A stretch of DNA of 64,000 nt from NCBI RefSeq assembly GCF_964204645.1, contig NC_134034.1, positions 1 to 64,000 on the forward strand, written 5' to 3'. The notes under the pieces were generated by a model, which saw nothing but the letters and a program-made list of their open reading frames with translations, was not told where the DNA came from and ran no database searches. Source of the DNA: Tubulanus polymorphus (taxonomy: Eukaryota > Nemertea > Palaeonemertea > Tubulaniformes > Tubulanidae). Both the position numbers and the translations under genes were made by a program. Below are positions 1 through 8,650 of the stretch, one piece after another; the stretch's first letter is position 1; the number at the start of each line of letters is the position of its first letter.

Positions 1-1328
1 ACCCTAACCCTAACCCTAACCCTAACCCTAACCCTAACCCTAACCCTAACCCTAACCCTAACCCTAACCCTAACCCTAACCCTAACCCTAACCCTAACCC
101 TAACCCTAACCTAACCCTAACCCTAACCCTAACCCTAACCCTAACCCTAACCCTAACCCTAACCCTAACCTACCCTAACCCTAACCCTAACCCTAACCCT
201 AACCCTAACCCTAACCCTAACCCTAACCCTAACCCTAACCCTAACCCTAACCCTAACCCTAACCCTAACCCTAACCCTAACCCTAACCCTAACCCTAACC
301 CTAACCCTAACCCTAACCCTAACCCTAACCCTAACCCTAACCCTAACCCTAACCCTAACCCTAACCCTAACCCTAACCCTAACCCTAACCCTAACCCTAA
401 CCCTAACCCTAACCCTAACCCTAACCCTAACCCTAACCCTAACCCTAACCCTAACCCTAACCCTAACCCTAACCCTAACCCTAACCCTAACCCTAACCCT
501 AACCCTAACCCTAACCCTAACCCTAACCCTAACCCTAACCCTAACCCTAACCCTAACCCTAACCCTAACCCTAACCCTAACCCTAACCCTAACCCTAACC
601 CTAACCCTAACCCTAACCCTAACCCTAACCCTAACCCTAACCCTAACCCTAACCCTAACCCTAACCCTAACCCTAACCCTAACCCTAACCCTAACCCTAA
701 CCCTAACCCTAACCCTAACCCTAACCCTAACCCTAACCCTAACCCTAACCCTAACCCTAACCCTAACCCTAACCCTAACCCTAACCCTAACCCTAACCCT
801 AACCCTAACCCTAACCCTAACCCTAACCCTAACCCTAACCCTAACCCTAACCCTAACCCTAACCCTAACCCTAACCCTAACCCTAACCCTAACCCTAACC
901 CTAACCCTAACCCTAACCCTAACCCTAACCCTAACCCTAACCCTAACCCTAACCCTAACCCTAACCCTAACCCTAACCCTAACCCTAACCCTAACCCTAA
1001 CCCTAACCCTAACCCTAACCCTAACCCTAACCCTAACCCTAACCCTAACCCTAACCCTAACCCTAACCCTAACCCTAACCCTAACCCTAACCCTAACCCT
1101 AACCCTAACCCTAACCCTAACCCTAACCTAACCCTAACCCTAACCCTAACCCTAACCCTAACCCTAACCCTAACCCTAACCCTAACCCTAACCCTAACCC
1201 TAACCCTAACCCTAACCCTAACCCTAACCCTAACCCTAACCCTAACCCTAACCCTAACCCTAACCCTAACCCTAACCCTAACCCTAACCCTAACCCTAAC
1301 CTTAACCCTAACCCTAACCCTAACCCTA
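1..1328. repeat. Terminal telomeric repeat array (CCCTAA)n
   Basis: About 220 tandem copies of CCCTAA run from the first base, which is the C-rich strand of a TTAGGG telomere at the left end of a chromosome. Rare variant units occur: CCTAA near 109 and 1127, CCTACCC near 170 and CCTTAA near 1301. The array stops at 1328, where an inverted PLE fragment begins. Long open frames here are translations of the repeat, not genes. Confidence 0.98.
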
Positions 1329-1490
1329 GGTCGCGCAATTAATTGTGCTGCGGATCGCGTGCATTTTGTTGTGGCTGCGGCAAACGGTTGTTTCTCGGAC
1401 GAGTGGACACGTACGACATCGTACGACCCGTGCACTAGTGGGGTCTCCAAACCTTCGGTTTGGTCCCCTAACCTCTATCTCTAAACCTAA
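1329..1490. mobile_element. Rearranged PLE fragment: inverted internal piece joined to sense 3' end
   Basis: Positions 1329-1420 are the reverse complement of PLE ORF2 sequence at about 7330-7421 (C-rich motif and start of the GIY-YIG region). Positions 1427-1485 are the PLE 3' terminus in sense orientation, including its hairpin and the CTAACCTCTATCTCTAAACC tail. The six bases GTACGA at the switch point occur on both sides, so the inversion used microhomology. This resembles the 5' inversions typical of incomplete target-primed reverse transcription. It is the most telomere-proximal retroelement piece. Confidence 0.85.
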
Positions 1491-1767
1491 CCTTAGCCCG
1501 TGCCAGGTTTCCCTCGTAAATTATCTTAACTGATTAATTATTAATCATCAATCTTTTTGCAGAATCATCCTCCGTCGCCTGAAGCAGAAACCCGCTCAGA
1601 GACAGAGTACAAAACAAACTCCAAGATCACAAGCTCCACAGGAATCATCAACCTTTTATCTTTTAATTAGTTCTCTCTGCTTTACTTTGAAAACTCAATC
1701 GAAATTCAGTAAGTAAGAAGACAGACCAAATATCAGAAACAGTTAGAAAAATAAACAAAAGCGCGAT

Positions 1768-2370
1768 ATCGGGAACCGAACCCTAACCGCTAGTACAGAC
1801 TGGTTGCCTGTCCCAGGACGATAGAAACCGGTAACCAGTCCACCGCTATTATCTATTTCGAAAATATGCGCCAGCACTGAGATTATATCATAGAAACACC
1901 CGAAAAGTATTAATTAATCTATTATAAATTTAGAAAGAAAGGGAATCTAGAATAGGTAAGAATATACTCAATTACTAAAACGGCGCGCCTGATCGGGACT
2001 CGAACCCGCGGCACCCGAATTAAGCTCCGGAGAATACTCGGGAACCGTACCCGCCGCTCCGAAATTAACCGCTAGTACTGACGGGTTGCCGGTGCCCCGC
2101 GTTAGATACCGGTAACCAGTCCACCGCTCTTATTTATTTTGAAAATATGCGTCGGCACTAAGATTATATCGTAGAAACATCTGAAAAGTACTATTGTATC
2201 CGTCAAAGATTCAGAATTAAAAGGAATCCAGAATAGGTAAAAAACATTTAGAATAGAACTATTCAATTACTAAACGGCGCCTGGTCGGGACTCGAACCCG
2301 CGGCACCCTAATTAACCTCCGTTTAATCTATAACGTTCGGTCGGGGACCTAACCCGCCACGTCCTAATTA
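1768..2370 (-). repeat. Two ~290-bp leader repeats with antisense tRNA B-box-like motifs and hairpins
   Basis: Two diverged tandem units (about 1788-2069 and 2070-2370) share several blocks, including CCGCTAGTAC and GGTAACCAGTCCACCGCT. Each contains a hairpin: CTGGTTGCC with GGTAACCAG near 1801, and GGTTGCCGGT with ACCGGTAACC near 2084. Five antisense motifs resemble a Pol III B box / tRNA T-arm: near 1770, 1995, 2040, 2287 and 2345. The two closest read TCGGGACTCGAACCCGC. No complete tRNA can be folded, so tRNA-derived debris or an element leader are both possible. Confidence 0.55.
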
Positions 2371-3665
2371 ACTATTATCGTATCTACGCGCCAACTCTTG
2401 GAACATACTCTATATAGATCCGGGTGTCAAGTTTCAAATTTCTCTAAAACAGACAGGTTATTTTCGGATAACAATTCTAATGAGATCGCTCAAAAGTATT
2501 AGTAGCTATATTCAAAAACCGCACTATAGGTTGTAGAAGTATAAGAAGTTTATAGGATAAATAATAGTCCACGGACATCAATCACTGTTCACAAGTCACT
2601 CATAATTAGTGACCGATCGGCCACCTGCGCCTCTTGACTAATTATCCGACTCAATTCTATACAAAATCGCAGTTACGACGCCTTCAAACTCATCAGTTTT
2701 TTTCAAAGAACACAGCCCAATATTCCCGATTCTAAAAGAGTTTTATATCACGTATATATTTCAACCTTCGGATTAAAGAAGAGATCATAGTGTTTTTGAA
2801 CCACTCAAACTACGCAAGCTTAAACCGATTTACTGAATACCCGCGCTCCGGTCTGAATATATTTGTCACATATTCAAGTTCACATAGCTTTACTCGATCA
2901 TAATAACTCTAAATAAGCGTAGTTTATCTAATAGAATTATATTTAAGAACTTAGAATTAAAACAGACGTATCAGTAAGACATTTCTATCAAAACTCGTCA
3001 CCCATAATTAGGGCTAATTAACCACCCGCGCTCACTCAGTAATTTAGATCTTACGGGTATAACTTCCTACTAAATCGCCGACGCCGCGCTGTCTAATTCA
3101 TCCAATCTTCGGTAGAATACCGCGTAGATATTTCAAAATCCGCTCTTAAAAGCTTTTGAATACGGAGAAAACTTGATTAACTAAGAACCGGATTTCACCA
3201 TTTACGACTATTTAGTAAACACGCGTATATCGGAATACGCCTCGGCCGCGCACCGCTAATTAACGCGTCTAAACTAATTAGGAATTAAGCAATTTTGAAA
3301 CTGAACTCGGACATATTTCGAACATTCCGGTTCACGTATATTAATAATACATATTCTAGATTTCTCTTTATAGAAAACACTCTGAGTATTTATTAGGTTA
3401 TATCGAAATAAACTTTTCAATTCTATATTAGACACGCCGTTCTTTAGATCTTTAGAACTATACATCAAAGCAAACTATTCAACAGCTAGATCAAGGGCCA
3501 TAATTAGTGCTGTTTTCTAGTCACTCTGGATCAAAGGCATAATTAGTCAGACCCCTAGTTTGTCTATTAGCTTGATCACAGAAGTACAATTAGTCTAGAT
3601 CACAAGGTCTCATATGGTCACTTAACTTCTCACTCAAATACTGTTCACTTGTTGCGCGCTGCGTG

Positions 3666-3673
3666 TATAAAAA
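3666..3673 (+). promoter_or_regulatory. TATA box of PLE copy 1
   Basis: TATAAAAA lies 31 bp before the ORF1 ATG, in the same place in copies 1-5 (near 3666, 8620, 17543, 22500 and 27463). A TATA box places initiation about 28-34 bp downstream, so transcripts would begin essentially at the ATG. The 5' end of copy 6 falls at this position, which supports real promoter use. Confidence 0.65.
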
Positions 3674-3696
3674 CCCGTGTCTAATCCTAGTTCAGC

Positions 3697-5253
3697 ATGA
3701 TTCCTGCACTGACACTGACGAAGGCAACCTCGCCGAAATATCTGTCAATGGAGCGATCTACTCGAAAGAAGAAACGACCACCAGCTGAGAAGACCAGCAA
3801 GGGCGGAGGACGCCCTGAGCGACACCAGCAACCCGGAATGTCGCCGAAAAATTACTATAGAGCTCTTCAAGTGGCGCACCACCTTGCCCAGTTGAGCTCT
3901 GGTCCGAAAGCGATTCGGAGGAAGAAGGACCATCTGAAGATGTTCCTGCGGCCGGCGGCTTGCACCGAAGCAGTAACGGTGCAGCTGCACGCTGCCGCGG
4001 ACGTCTGGATGGAGACAGTTTCGAAAGAGCTGACCATCCATTACGCTGCCACATTTGTTCAGCTAATGGGTGATCCTCTGCCGGACTGTCTATCAGCACA
4101 GGATGTCGCCCTGACATGGGCCCGGAGGAATTTCGGCTCCCGTCTGAGCCCCGGAACGATCCGGCTTTTCAACATCGCGCTGGATTTGCGGTCGAAATTC
4201 CGCGGTCAGGCTCTGTCTGACAAACTCAGAAATGTCCTATCTAACCCACCTTCTTCCCCTTCTCATTTCAGGTCACACCACCAGGAGGCACCACCGGAGC
4301 CGAAGATTCGTCCGCCGCCGAGACCGAGCCGGAAGATTCGAAAGCCCGCGACGCCGAGGACGCCTGCACCAACCGCAGCCGCGCCCGCCGCGCCCACAGC
4401 GCCTCCTTCTTTTTCTGATTCCAGGTCACCGAGAAGCTACGCGGATGTCACCAGGACGCCACCAACCAAAATGGCGCCACCACCGAGAAGTCCGATGCCG
4501 ACGCCGCCGCCGCCACCAAGAAGTCCGACGCCACCGAGAAGTCCGACGCCGCCGCCTCGAAACCCGACGCCGCCGCCGCAGAGAACGCCGACCGCACCAA
4601 CCAGCAGTCCGACGCCGTCTCTCTGTTCTTCTCTTTCCAGCTCTCCGTCTCATTACAGGTCACCAGGGCGCCTACTGCCAGCGCGAAGTCCGACGCCAAC
4701 ACCGAGACCGATGGCGCCCCAGGAAGTTCGCCGTCATCCGAATACGGGTCGGAAGAAACAGGATTGGAGTCTGCCACCAACCCGGCGACCCATTCTGGTG
4801 ATTGGTGACTCAAATCTGAGTAACATCACATCAAGCCGCCGTCCGGATGACGTCCAGATCGAGAGCTTCCCCGGCTGCAAGATAGCTCATCTCGCCGACC
4901 TGATCGATGCTGTACCGGAGCGCCGAGATCGCCCGGACACGGTGATCATCAGCGTCGGAATCAACAACCGCGACAACAACTTCGAAGCGACCGCCAAGAA
5001 GACCACACAGCGCCTGATCAACGCCGCAGTCAAGAAGTATCAGCACTCGTTCGTCCACTTCGTTCAACTCAACACGACCCGCGAACACCAGCAGTTCGCC
5101 CGGAAGTTCAACGAATTCCTCGAGATTCACGACGACGTCACCGCGATACCACCCATCGATGATCGACGCTTCAGAGTTGTTGGAGACGGGATCCACTGGA
5201 ACCGTGGTACAGCTAACACCCTGCTGGACCACTGGCTCAGTGGTTTAAACTAA
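3697..5253 (+). CDS. PLE ORF1 (copy 1): basic/proline-rich protein with SGNH esterase-like domain
   Basis: 518 aa. Residues 1-60 are rich in Lys and Arg. Residues about 50-190 are predicted mainly helical, with no family recognised. Residues about 195-345 are a proline/serine/arginine low-complexity linker with repeated PPRSPTP-like units. The C-terminal part (about 365-518) looks like an SGNH/GDSL hydrolase: GDSN with Ser372, GINN with Asn423-424, and DGIH with Asp497 and His500 as the candidate catalytic Asp/His. Esterase domains of this kind occur in ORF1 of CR1-type LINEs and some PLE-related elements; their role in retrotransposition is unclear. The frame ends on a slippery heptamer. The ATG at 3697 is the first start, but transcripts beginning there might use Met18 instead. 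Confidence 0.9.
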   Translation: MIPALTLTKATSPKYLSMERSTRKKKRPPAEKTSKGGGRPERHQQPGMSPKNYYRALQVAHHLAQLSSGPKAIRRKKDHLKMFLRPAACTEAVTVQLHAAADVWMETVSKELTIHYAATFVQLMGDPLPDCLSAQDVALTWARRNFGSRLSPGTIRLFNIALDLRSKFRGQALSDKLRNVLSNPPSSPSHFRSHHQEAPPEPKIRPPPRPSRKIRKPATPRTPAPTAAAPAAPTAPPSFSDSRSPRSYADVTRTPPTKMAPPPRSPMPTPPPPPRSPTPPRSPTPPPRNPTPPPQRTPTAPTSSPTPSLCSSLSSSPSHYRSPGRLLPARSPTPTPRPMAPQEVRRHPNTGRKKQDWSLPPTRRPILVIGDSNLSNITSSRRPDDVQIESFPGCKIAHLADLIDAVPERRDRPDTVIISVGINNRDNNFEATAKKTTQRLINAAVKKYQHSFVHFVQLNTTREHQQFARKFNEFLEIHDDVTAIPPIDDRRFRVVGDGIHWNRGTANTLLDHWLSGLN

Positions 5254-5279
5254 GTATTAGTGAGACCAACGGGTCCACT
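5244..5279 (+). promoter_or_regulatory. Predicted -1 ribosomal frameshift signal (copy 1)
   Basis: The last codons of ORF1 read GGT TTA AAC TAA, so T TTA AAC is a canonical X XXY YYZ heptamer in the zero frame, directly before the stop. A -1 slip gives TTT AAA CTA and enters an open frame that runs without a stop into ORF2. Eight nucleotides downstream a hairpin can form: AGTG-A-GACC (5259-5267), loop AACG, GGTC-CACT (5272-5279), with one bulged A. Equivalent heptamers are at 10198, 19130, 24087, 29041 and 33186. Copies 3 and 4 have TTTAAAT, a synonymous change that remains slippery. Confidence 0.75.
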
Positions 5280-7709
5280 ATTGGTGAGTTAAATCAACCG
5301 GAATTAACCAATGCTTCTCTGATTTCTTCCATTTCCAGGTCCGACGAACACGAAGAACCGGCACCGAACCAAGCGCGACGCGATCCGGTCACCGCTCTCG
5401 GGAGCCCGGTGGTCAACCTCACACGTTCACTCCGCCTAAGTCCGGCGCAACATCAGCTACTCCGAAAGGGCCTCACTTATTGCCCGACTCCAAAAATCGG
5501 TTCTGATGCCGCCGCGACCGAGCGCACCAAGGGAGTGTGCCGATTCAACCGGCTAGTGAAACTCGACCATCACTTCCGTGACAAACCGGACCGCGAGGCT
5601 CCGCGTTTCCGTCTGCCCAGCAGTTGGGCTCCGGATGAAATAGAACCAGTAATCGCCGGGTTCTGCAACGACGCGCACGAATTGGCTCAACAAACCAGGG
5701 ATACGCGTCGCGTAAATGATAACCTCACTAAACAGGAACGCGAAGCCCTCCAGCAGCTGCGTGACAACACTAATATTGTCATCAAAGCCGCCGATAAGGG
5801 TTCCGCTACGGTTATCATGGACCGCGACGACTACGTCCACGAAGCCATGCGCCAACTAGCCGATCTCGAGTATTATCAGCCGCTGCAGCAACCGATCTTC
5901 GAACAGACCGGGGAAGAAATTCGCGAAATCATCGAAAATATGGCTCGACGAAAAATCATCCCGCTAAAAACCGCCGAATATCTATTACCGCCCGATAATC
6001 CGAAACAGAGGCAGTTCTATCTGCTTCCCAAAATCCATAAAGAACGCGAGAAGTGGACGGTACCCGATCGCGTACCGCCGGGGAGACCGATCGTCTCCGA
6101 CTGCGGCTCCGAAACCTACGAAATTTCGGAATGGATCGACTACTATTTGCAGCCGATCGCCCGCGGTCACCCGTCGTACGTCAAAGATACCAACCACTTT
6201 CTAGATATTTTGGCCGGTAAACAATTTAGCGCCGATGCGTTACTCGTCACCATGGACATCGATTCGCTCTACACCAACATCCCCCACGAAGAGGGTATCG
6301 CCAGCATCCGACAAGCTCTCCGAGATAACCCGAACCCGGGACGCCCGGATGCCGAGCTGCTGAAACTACTCGAAATCAGCCTGAAGAAAAATGACTTTAA
6401 CTTTAACGAAAACACATATTTACAGGTAAAAGGTACCGCAATGGGTAAGCGTTTTGCTCCTTCTTATGCCAATATCTTTGTAGCCGAATGGGAAAAAGAA
6501 GGTCTGTCCAGAAGCGAACTCCAACCATCGCTATACGCTCGGTTCATCGACGACATCTACGTAGTTTGGGAACACGGCCGCGAAACGTTGATGCAATTCA
6601 TCGACGTCCTACAAACAGTGAGCCGATCCATCAAACTCAAGTTCGAAATCAGCGACACCAGCGTCAACTTCCTGGACGTAACCACTTTCAAAGGCCCGCG
6701 ATTCGAGACAAGTGGCACAGTAGACACCAAAGTCTACTTCAAACCAACCGATTCGCATCAATTACTACATCGATCCTCGTTTCACCCTAAACACACATTT
6801 TCCGGTATAGTTAAAAGTCAAATTCTCCGGTTCCGGCGCATCTGCAATAACGATTCGGACTTACACGCAGCGTCCGGAACCGTCCTTAAAGTACTCAGAG
6901 GTCGTGGCTACAAAGACCGCGAACTGCGACACATCAAAAGCCAAGCTCTACGGCACCACGCCGAACGAGATCTACGAGAACAACAACGGGCCGACGAAGC
7001 GCCGAAAAAGCGTTTACCGCTTATCTTACCTCACTCCGAAGCCAACCGAACCCTAGCCCGTAACATCCGAACCAGATTTACGGAACTGGCTACGGCCACC
7101 GGCCGGTCTGACGAGGTAACCACGGTCACCGCCTACACCAAGCACAAGAGTCTCAAAGATCTCCTAACTTCGTCGCAGCTCAAACCCACGGAGCCACCCC
7201 CTCCCCGAGTCCCCTCTTCACCGCATCGTAACAGAAATACTTCCGTTGTTTCCAATTCTTCTATTTCCAGGTCTACTCAAAGAACTCCGTCAACCCGACG
7301 TCGAGGCACCGAGAAATGCAGAACACCGAGATGTCGTACGTGTCCACTCGTCCGAGAAACAACCGTTTGCCGCAGCCACAACAAAATGCACGCGATCCGC
7401 AGCACAATTAATTGCGCGACCCGTGAAATTGTATACTGCATCGAATGCACCAAGTGCAACATGCTGTACGTCGGCCAAACCGGAATGTCTCTACGAGAAC
7501 GCGTCACTCATCACGTCTCACGCATCAGAACGAAGAATTCGACTCCAGTCTCGGACCACTTCAACCAAGTCGACCACACCCGCGAACACTTTCGGGTGTA
7601 CGGTCTCCAACACCTACCAGGCTCCACGAGACCGATCCGCGAAGCAGCCGAACAAGACTGGATACGACGACTCGACACGAACACGCCCCGAGGCATGAAC
7701 GTCCCGTAG
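5250..7709 (+). CDS. PLE ORF2 (copy 1): reverse transcriptase with GIY-YIG endonuclease
   Basis: Reverse transcribes element RNA and nicks DNA. Residues here are counted from a GTG at 5409, but the frame is open from 5244 and has no ATG before the RT core. RT motifs are characteristic of PLEs: KAADKG, LPKIHK, GRPIVSD, DIDSLYTNIP (catalytic Asp283), GTAMGKRFAPSYAN, and YARFIDDIY (Asp381-Asp382). The stretch from about 540 to 630 is basic. CX4CX2C follows (Cys637, 642, 645). The GIY-YIG nuclease spans about 674-750, with Tyr676, Tyr687 and YVGQTG. Expression is inferred to be as an ORF1-ORF2 fusion of about 1,337 aa by -1 frameshifting. The Cys motif suggests a Neptune/Nematis-like clade, which is unverified. 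No inactivating change is visible. Confidence 0.93.
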   Translation, partial: LSISETNGSTIGELNQPELTNASLISSISRSDEHEEPAPNQARRDPVTALGSPVVNLTRSLRLSPAQHQLLRKGLTYCPTPKIGSDAAATERTKGVCRFNRLVKLDHHFRDKPDREAPRFRLPSSWAPDEIEPVIAGFCNDAHELAQQTRDTRRVNDNLTKQEREALQQLRDNTNIVIKAADKGSATVIMDRDDYVHEAMRQLADLEYYQPLQQPIFEQTGEEIREIIENMARRKIIPLKTAEYLLPPDNPKQRQFYLLPKIHKEREKWTVPDRVPPGRPIVSDCGSETYEISEWIDYYLQPIARGHPSYVKDTNHFLDILAGKQFSADALLVTMDIDSLYTNIPHEEGIASIRQALRDNPNPGRPDAELLKLLEISLKKNDFNFNENTYLQVKGTAMGKRFAPSYANIFVAEWEKEGLSRSELQPSLYARFIDDIYVVWEHGRETLMQFIDVLQTVSRSIKLKFEISDTSVNFLDVTTFKGPRFETSGTVDTKVYFKPTDSHQLLHRSSFHPKHTFSGIVKSQILRFRRICNNDSDLHAASGTVLKVLRGRGYKDRELRHIKSQALRHHAERDLREQQRADEAPKKRLPLILPHSEANRTLARNIRTRFTELATATGRSDEVTTVTAYTKHKSLKDLLTSSQLKPTEPPPPRVPSSPHRNRNTSVVSNSSISRSTQRTPSTRRRGTEKCRTPRCRTCPLVRETTVCRSHNKMHAIRSTINCATREIVYCIECTKCNMLYVGQTGMSLRERVTHHVSRIRTKNSTPVSDHFNQVDHTREHFRVYGLQHLPGSTRPIREAAEQDWIRRLDTNTPRGMNVP

Positions 7710-7823
7710 ACCGCCTCACTACAACAATTAACTCTCACTACTTTTTTACAGGGATAACCCGCTGCCCGTGCACTAGTGGGGTCTCCAAACCTTCGGTTTG
7801 GTCCCCCAACCTCTATCTCTAAA
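7710..7823 (+). promoter_or_regulatory. PLE 3' UTR with terminal hairpin and telomere-complementary tail
   Basis: After the ORF2 stop comes a pyrimidine tract ending TTTTTTACAG, then the block CCCGCTGCCCGTGCACTAGTGGGG (7758-7781), which is shared with the SINEs. Positions 7778-7806 fold into a hairpin: GGGG, CCAAACC, loop TTC, GGTTTGG, CCCC (11 pairs with a TCT/T internal loop). The tail after the hairpin is a degenerate telomeric sequence. It could base-pair with a TTAGGG overhang and be the RT recognition and priming region. Confidence 0.75.
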
Positions 7824-7845
7824 CCTAACCCTAACCCTAACCCTA
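7824..7845. repeat. Telomeric repeat between PLE copies 1 and 2
   Basis: About 3.5 units of CCCTAA separate the 3' tail of copy 1 from the 5' edge of copy 2. Similar short spacers lie between copies 3/4 (about 21711-21725), 4/5 (about 26669-26688) and 5/6 (about 31621-31636). Confidence 0.9.
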
Positions 7846-8650
7846 CTCGATCCTAATAACTCTAAATAAGCGTAGTTTATCTAATAGAATTATATTTAAG
7901 AACTTAGAATTAAAACAGACGTATTAGTAAGACATTTCTATCAAAACTCGTCACCCATAATTAGGGCTAATTAACCACCCGCGCTCACTCAGTAATTTAG
8001 ATCTTACGGGTTATAACTTCCTACTAAATCGCCGACGCCGCGCTGTCTAATTCATCCAATTTTCGGTAGAATACCGCGTAGATATTTCAAAATCCGCTCT
8101 TAAAAGCTTTAGAATACGGAGAAAACTTGATTAACTAAGAACCGGATTTCACCATTTACGACTATTTAGTAAACACGCGTTTATCGGAATACGCCTCGGC
8201 CGCGCACCGCTAATTAACGCGCCTAAACTAATTAGGAATTAAGCAATTTTGAAACTGAACTCGGACATATTTCGAACATTCCGGTTCACGTATATTAATA
8301 ATACATATTCTAGATTTCTCTTTATAGAAAACACTTTGAGTATTTATTAGGTTATATCGAAATAAACTTTTCAATTCTATATTAGACACGCCGTTCTTTA
8401 GATCTTTAGAACTATACATCAAAGCAAACTATTCAACAGCTAGATCAAGGGCCATAATTAGTGCTGTTTTCTAGTCACTCTGGATCAAAGGCATAATTAG
8501 TCAGACCCCTAGTTTGTCTATTAGCTTGATCACAGAAGTACAATTAGTCTAGATCACAAGGTCTCATATGGTCACTTAACTTCTAACTCGAATACTGTTC
8601 ACTTGTTGCGCGCTGCGTGTATAAAAACCCGTGTCTAATCCTAGTTCAGC

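Larger units (their letters stand above)
1491..7823 (+). mobile_element. Penelope-like element, copy 1 (longest copy)
   Basis: This copy carries the longest 5' leader (about 1491-3696), then ORF1, ORF2 in the -1 frame, a short 3' UTR and a terminal hairpin. The tail CCTCTATCTCTAAACCTAACCC merges into telomeric repeat. Sequence from about 2890 onward is shared with copies 2-5; sequence upstream of it is present only here. The left edge abuts the 3' end of another PLE fragment directly, with no telomeric spacer. Whether 1491 is the true element 5' end is not certain. The 3' end points to the chromosome interior, as expected if the G-strand 3' overhang primed reverse transcription. Confidence 0.85.

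Noticed and set aside
170-1450. 426-aa Arg-Val / Leu-Gly repeat open frame on minus
   Set aside because: Translation of the telomeric hexamer; all frames of TTAGGG stay open.
1797-1845. Hammerhead ribozyme in the PLE leader (GTCC-CA-GGAC, GAAAC, AGTC)
   Set aside because: Known PLEs carry hammerheads, but the CUGANGA core is missing and the stems do not close. A CTGAAGA in the SINE also lacks matching GAAA/GTC stems.
4232-4801. Arg-rich 189-aa frame overlapping ORF1 (and its copies)
   Set aside because: Frame-shifted reading of the GCC/CGA-rich proline linker; varies in step with ORF1.
5284-5338. 55-bp intron (GTGAGT...TTTCCAG) between ORF1 and ORF2
   Set aside because: Splice sites look good, but 55 nt is not a multiple of three and removing it puts neither ORF1 nor the -1 frame in phase with ORF2. 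The unspliced -1 frame is already continuous.
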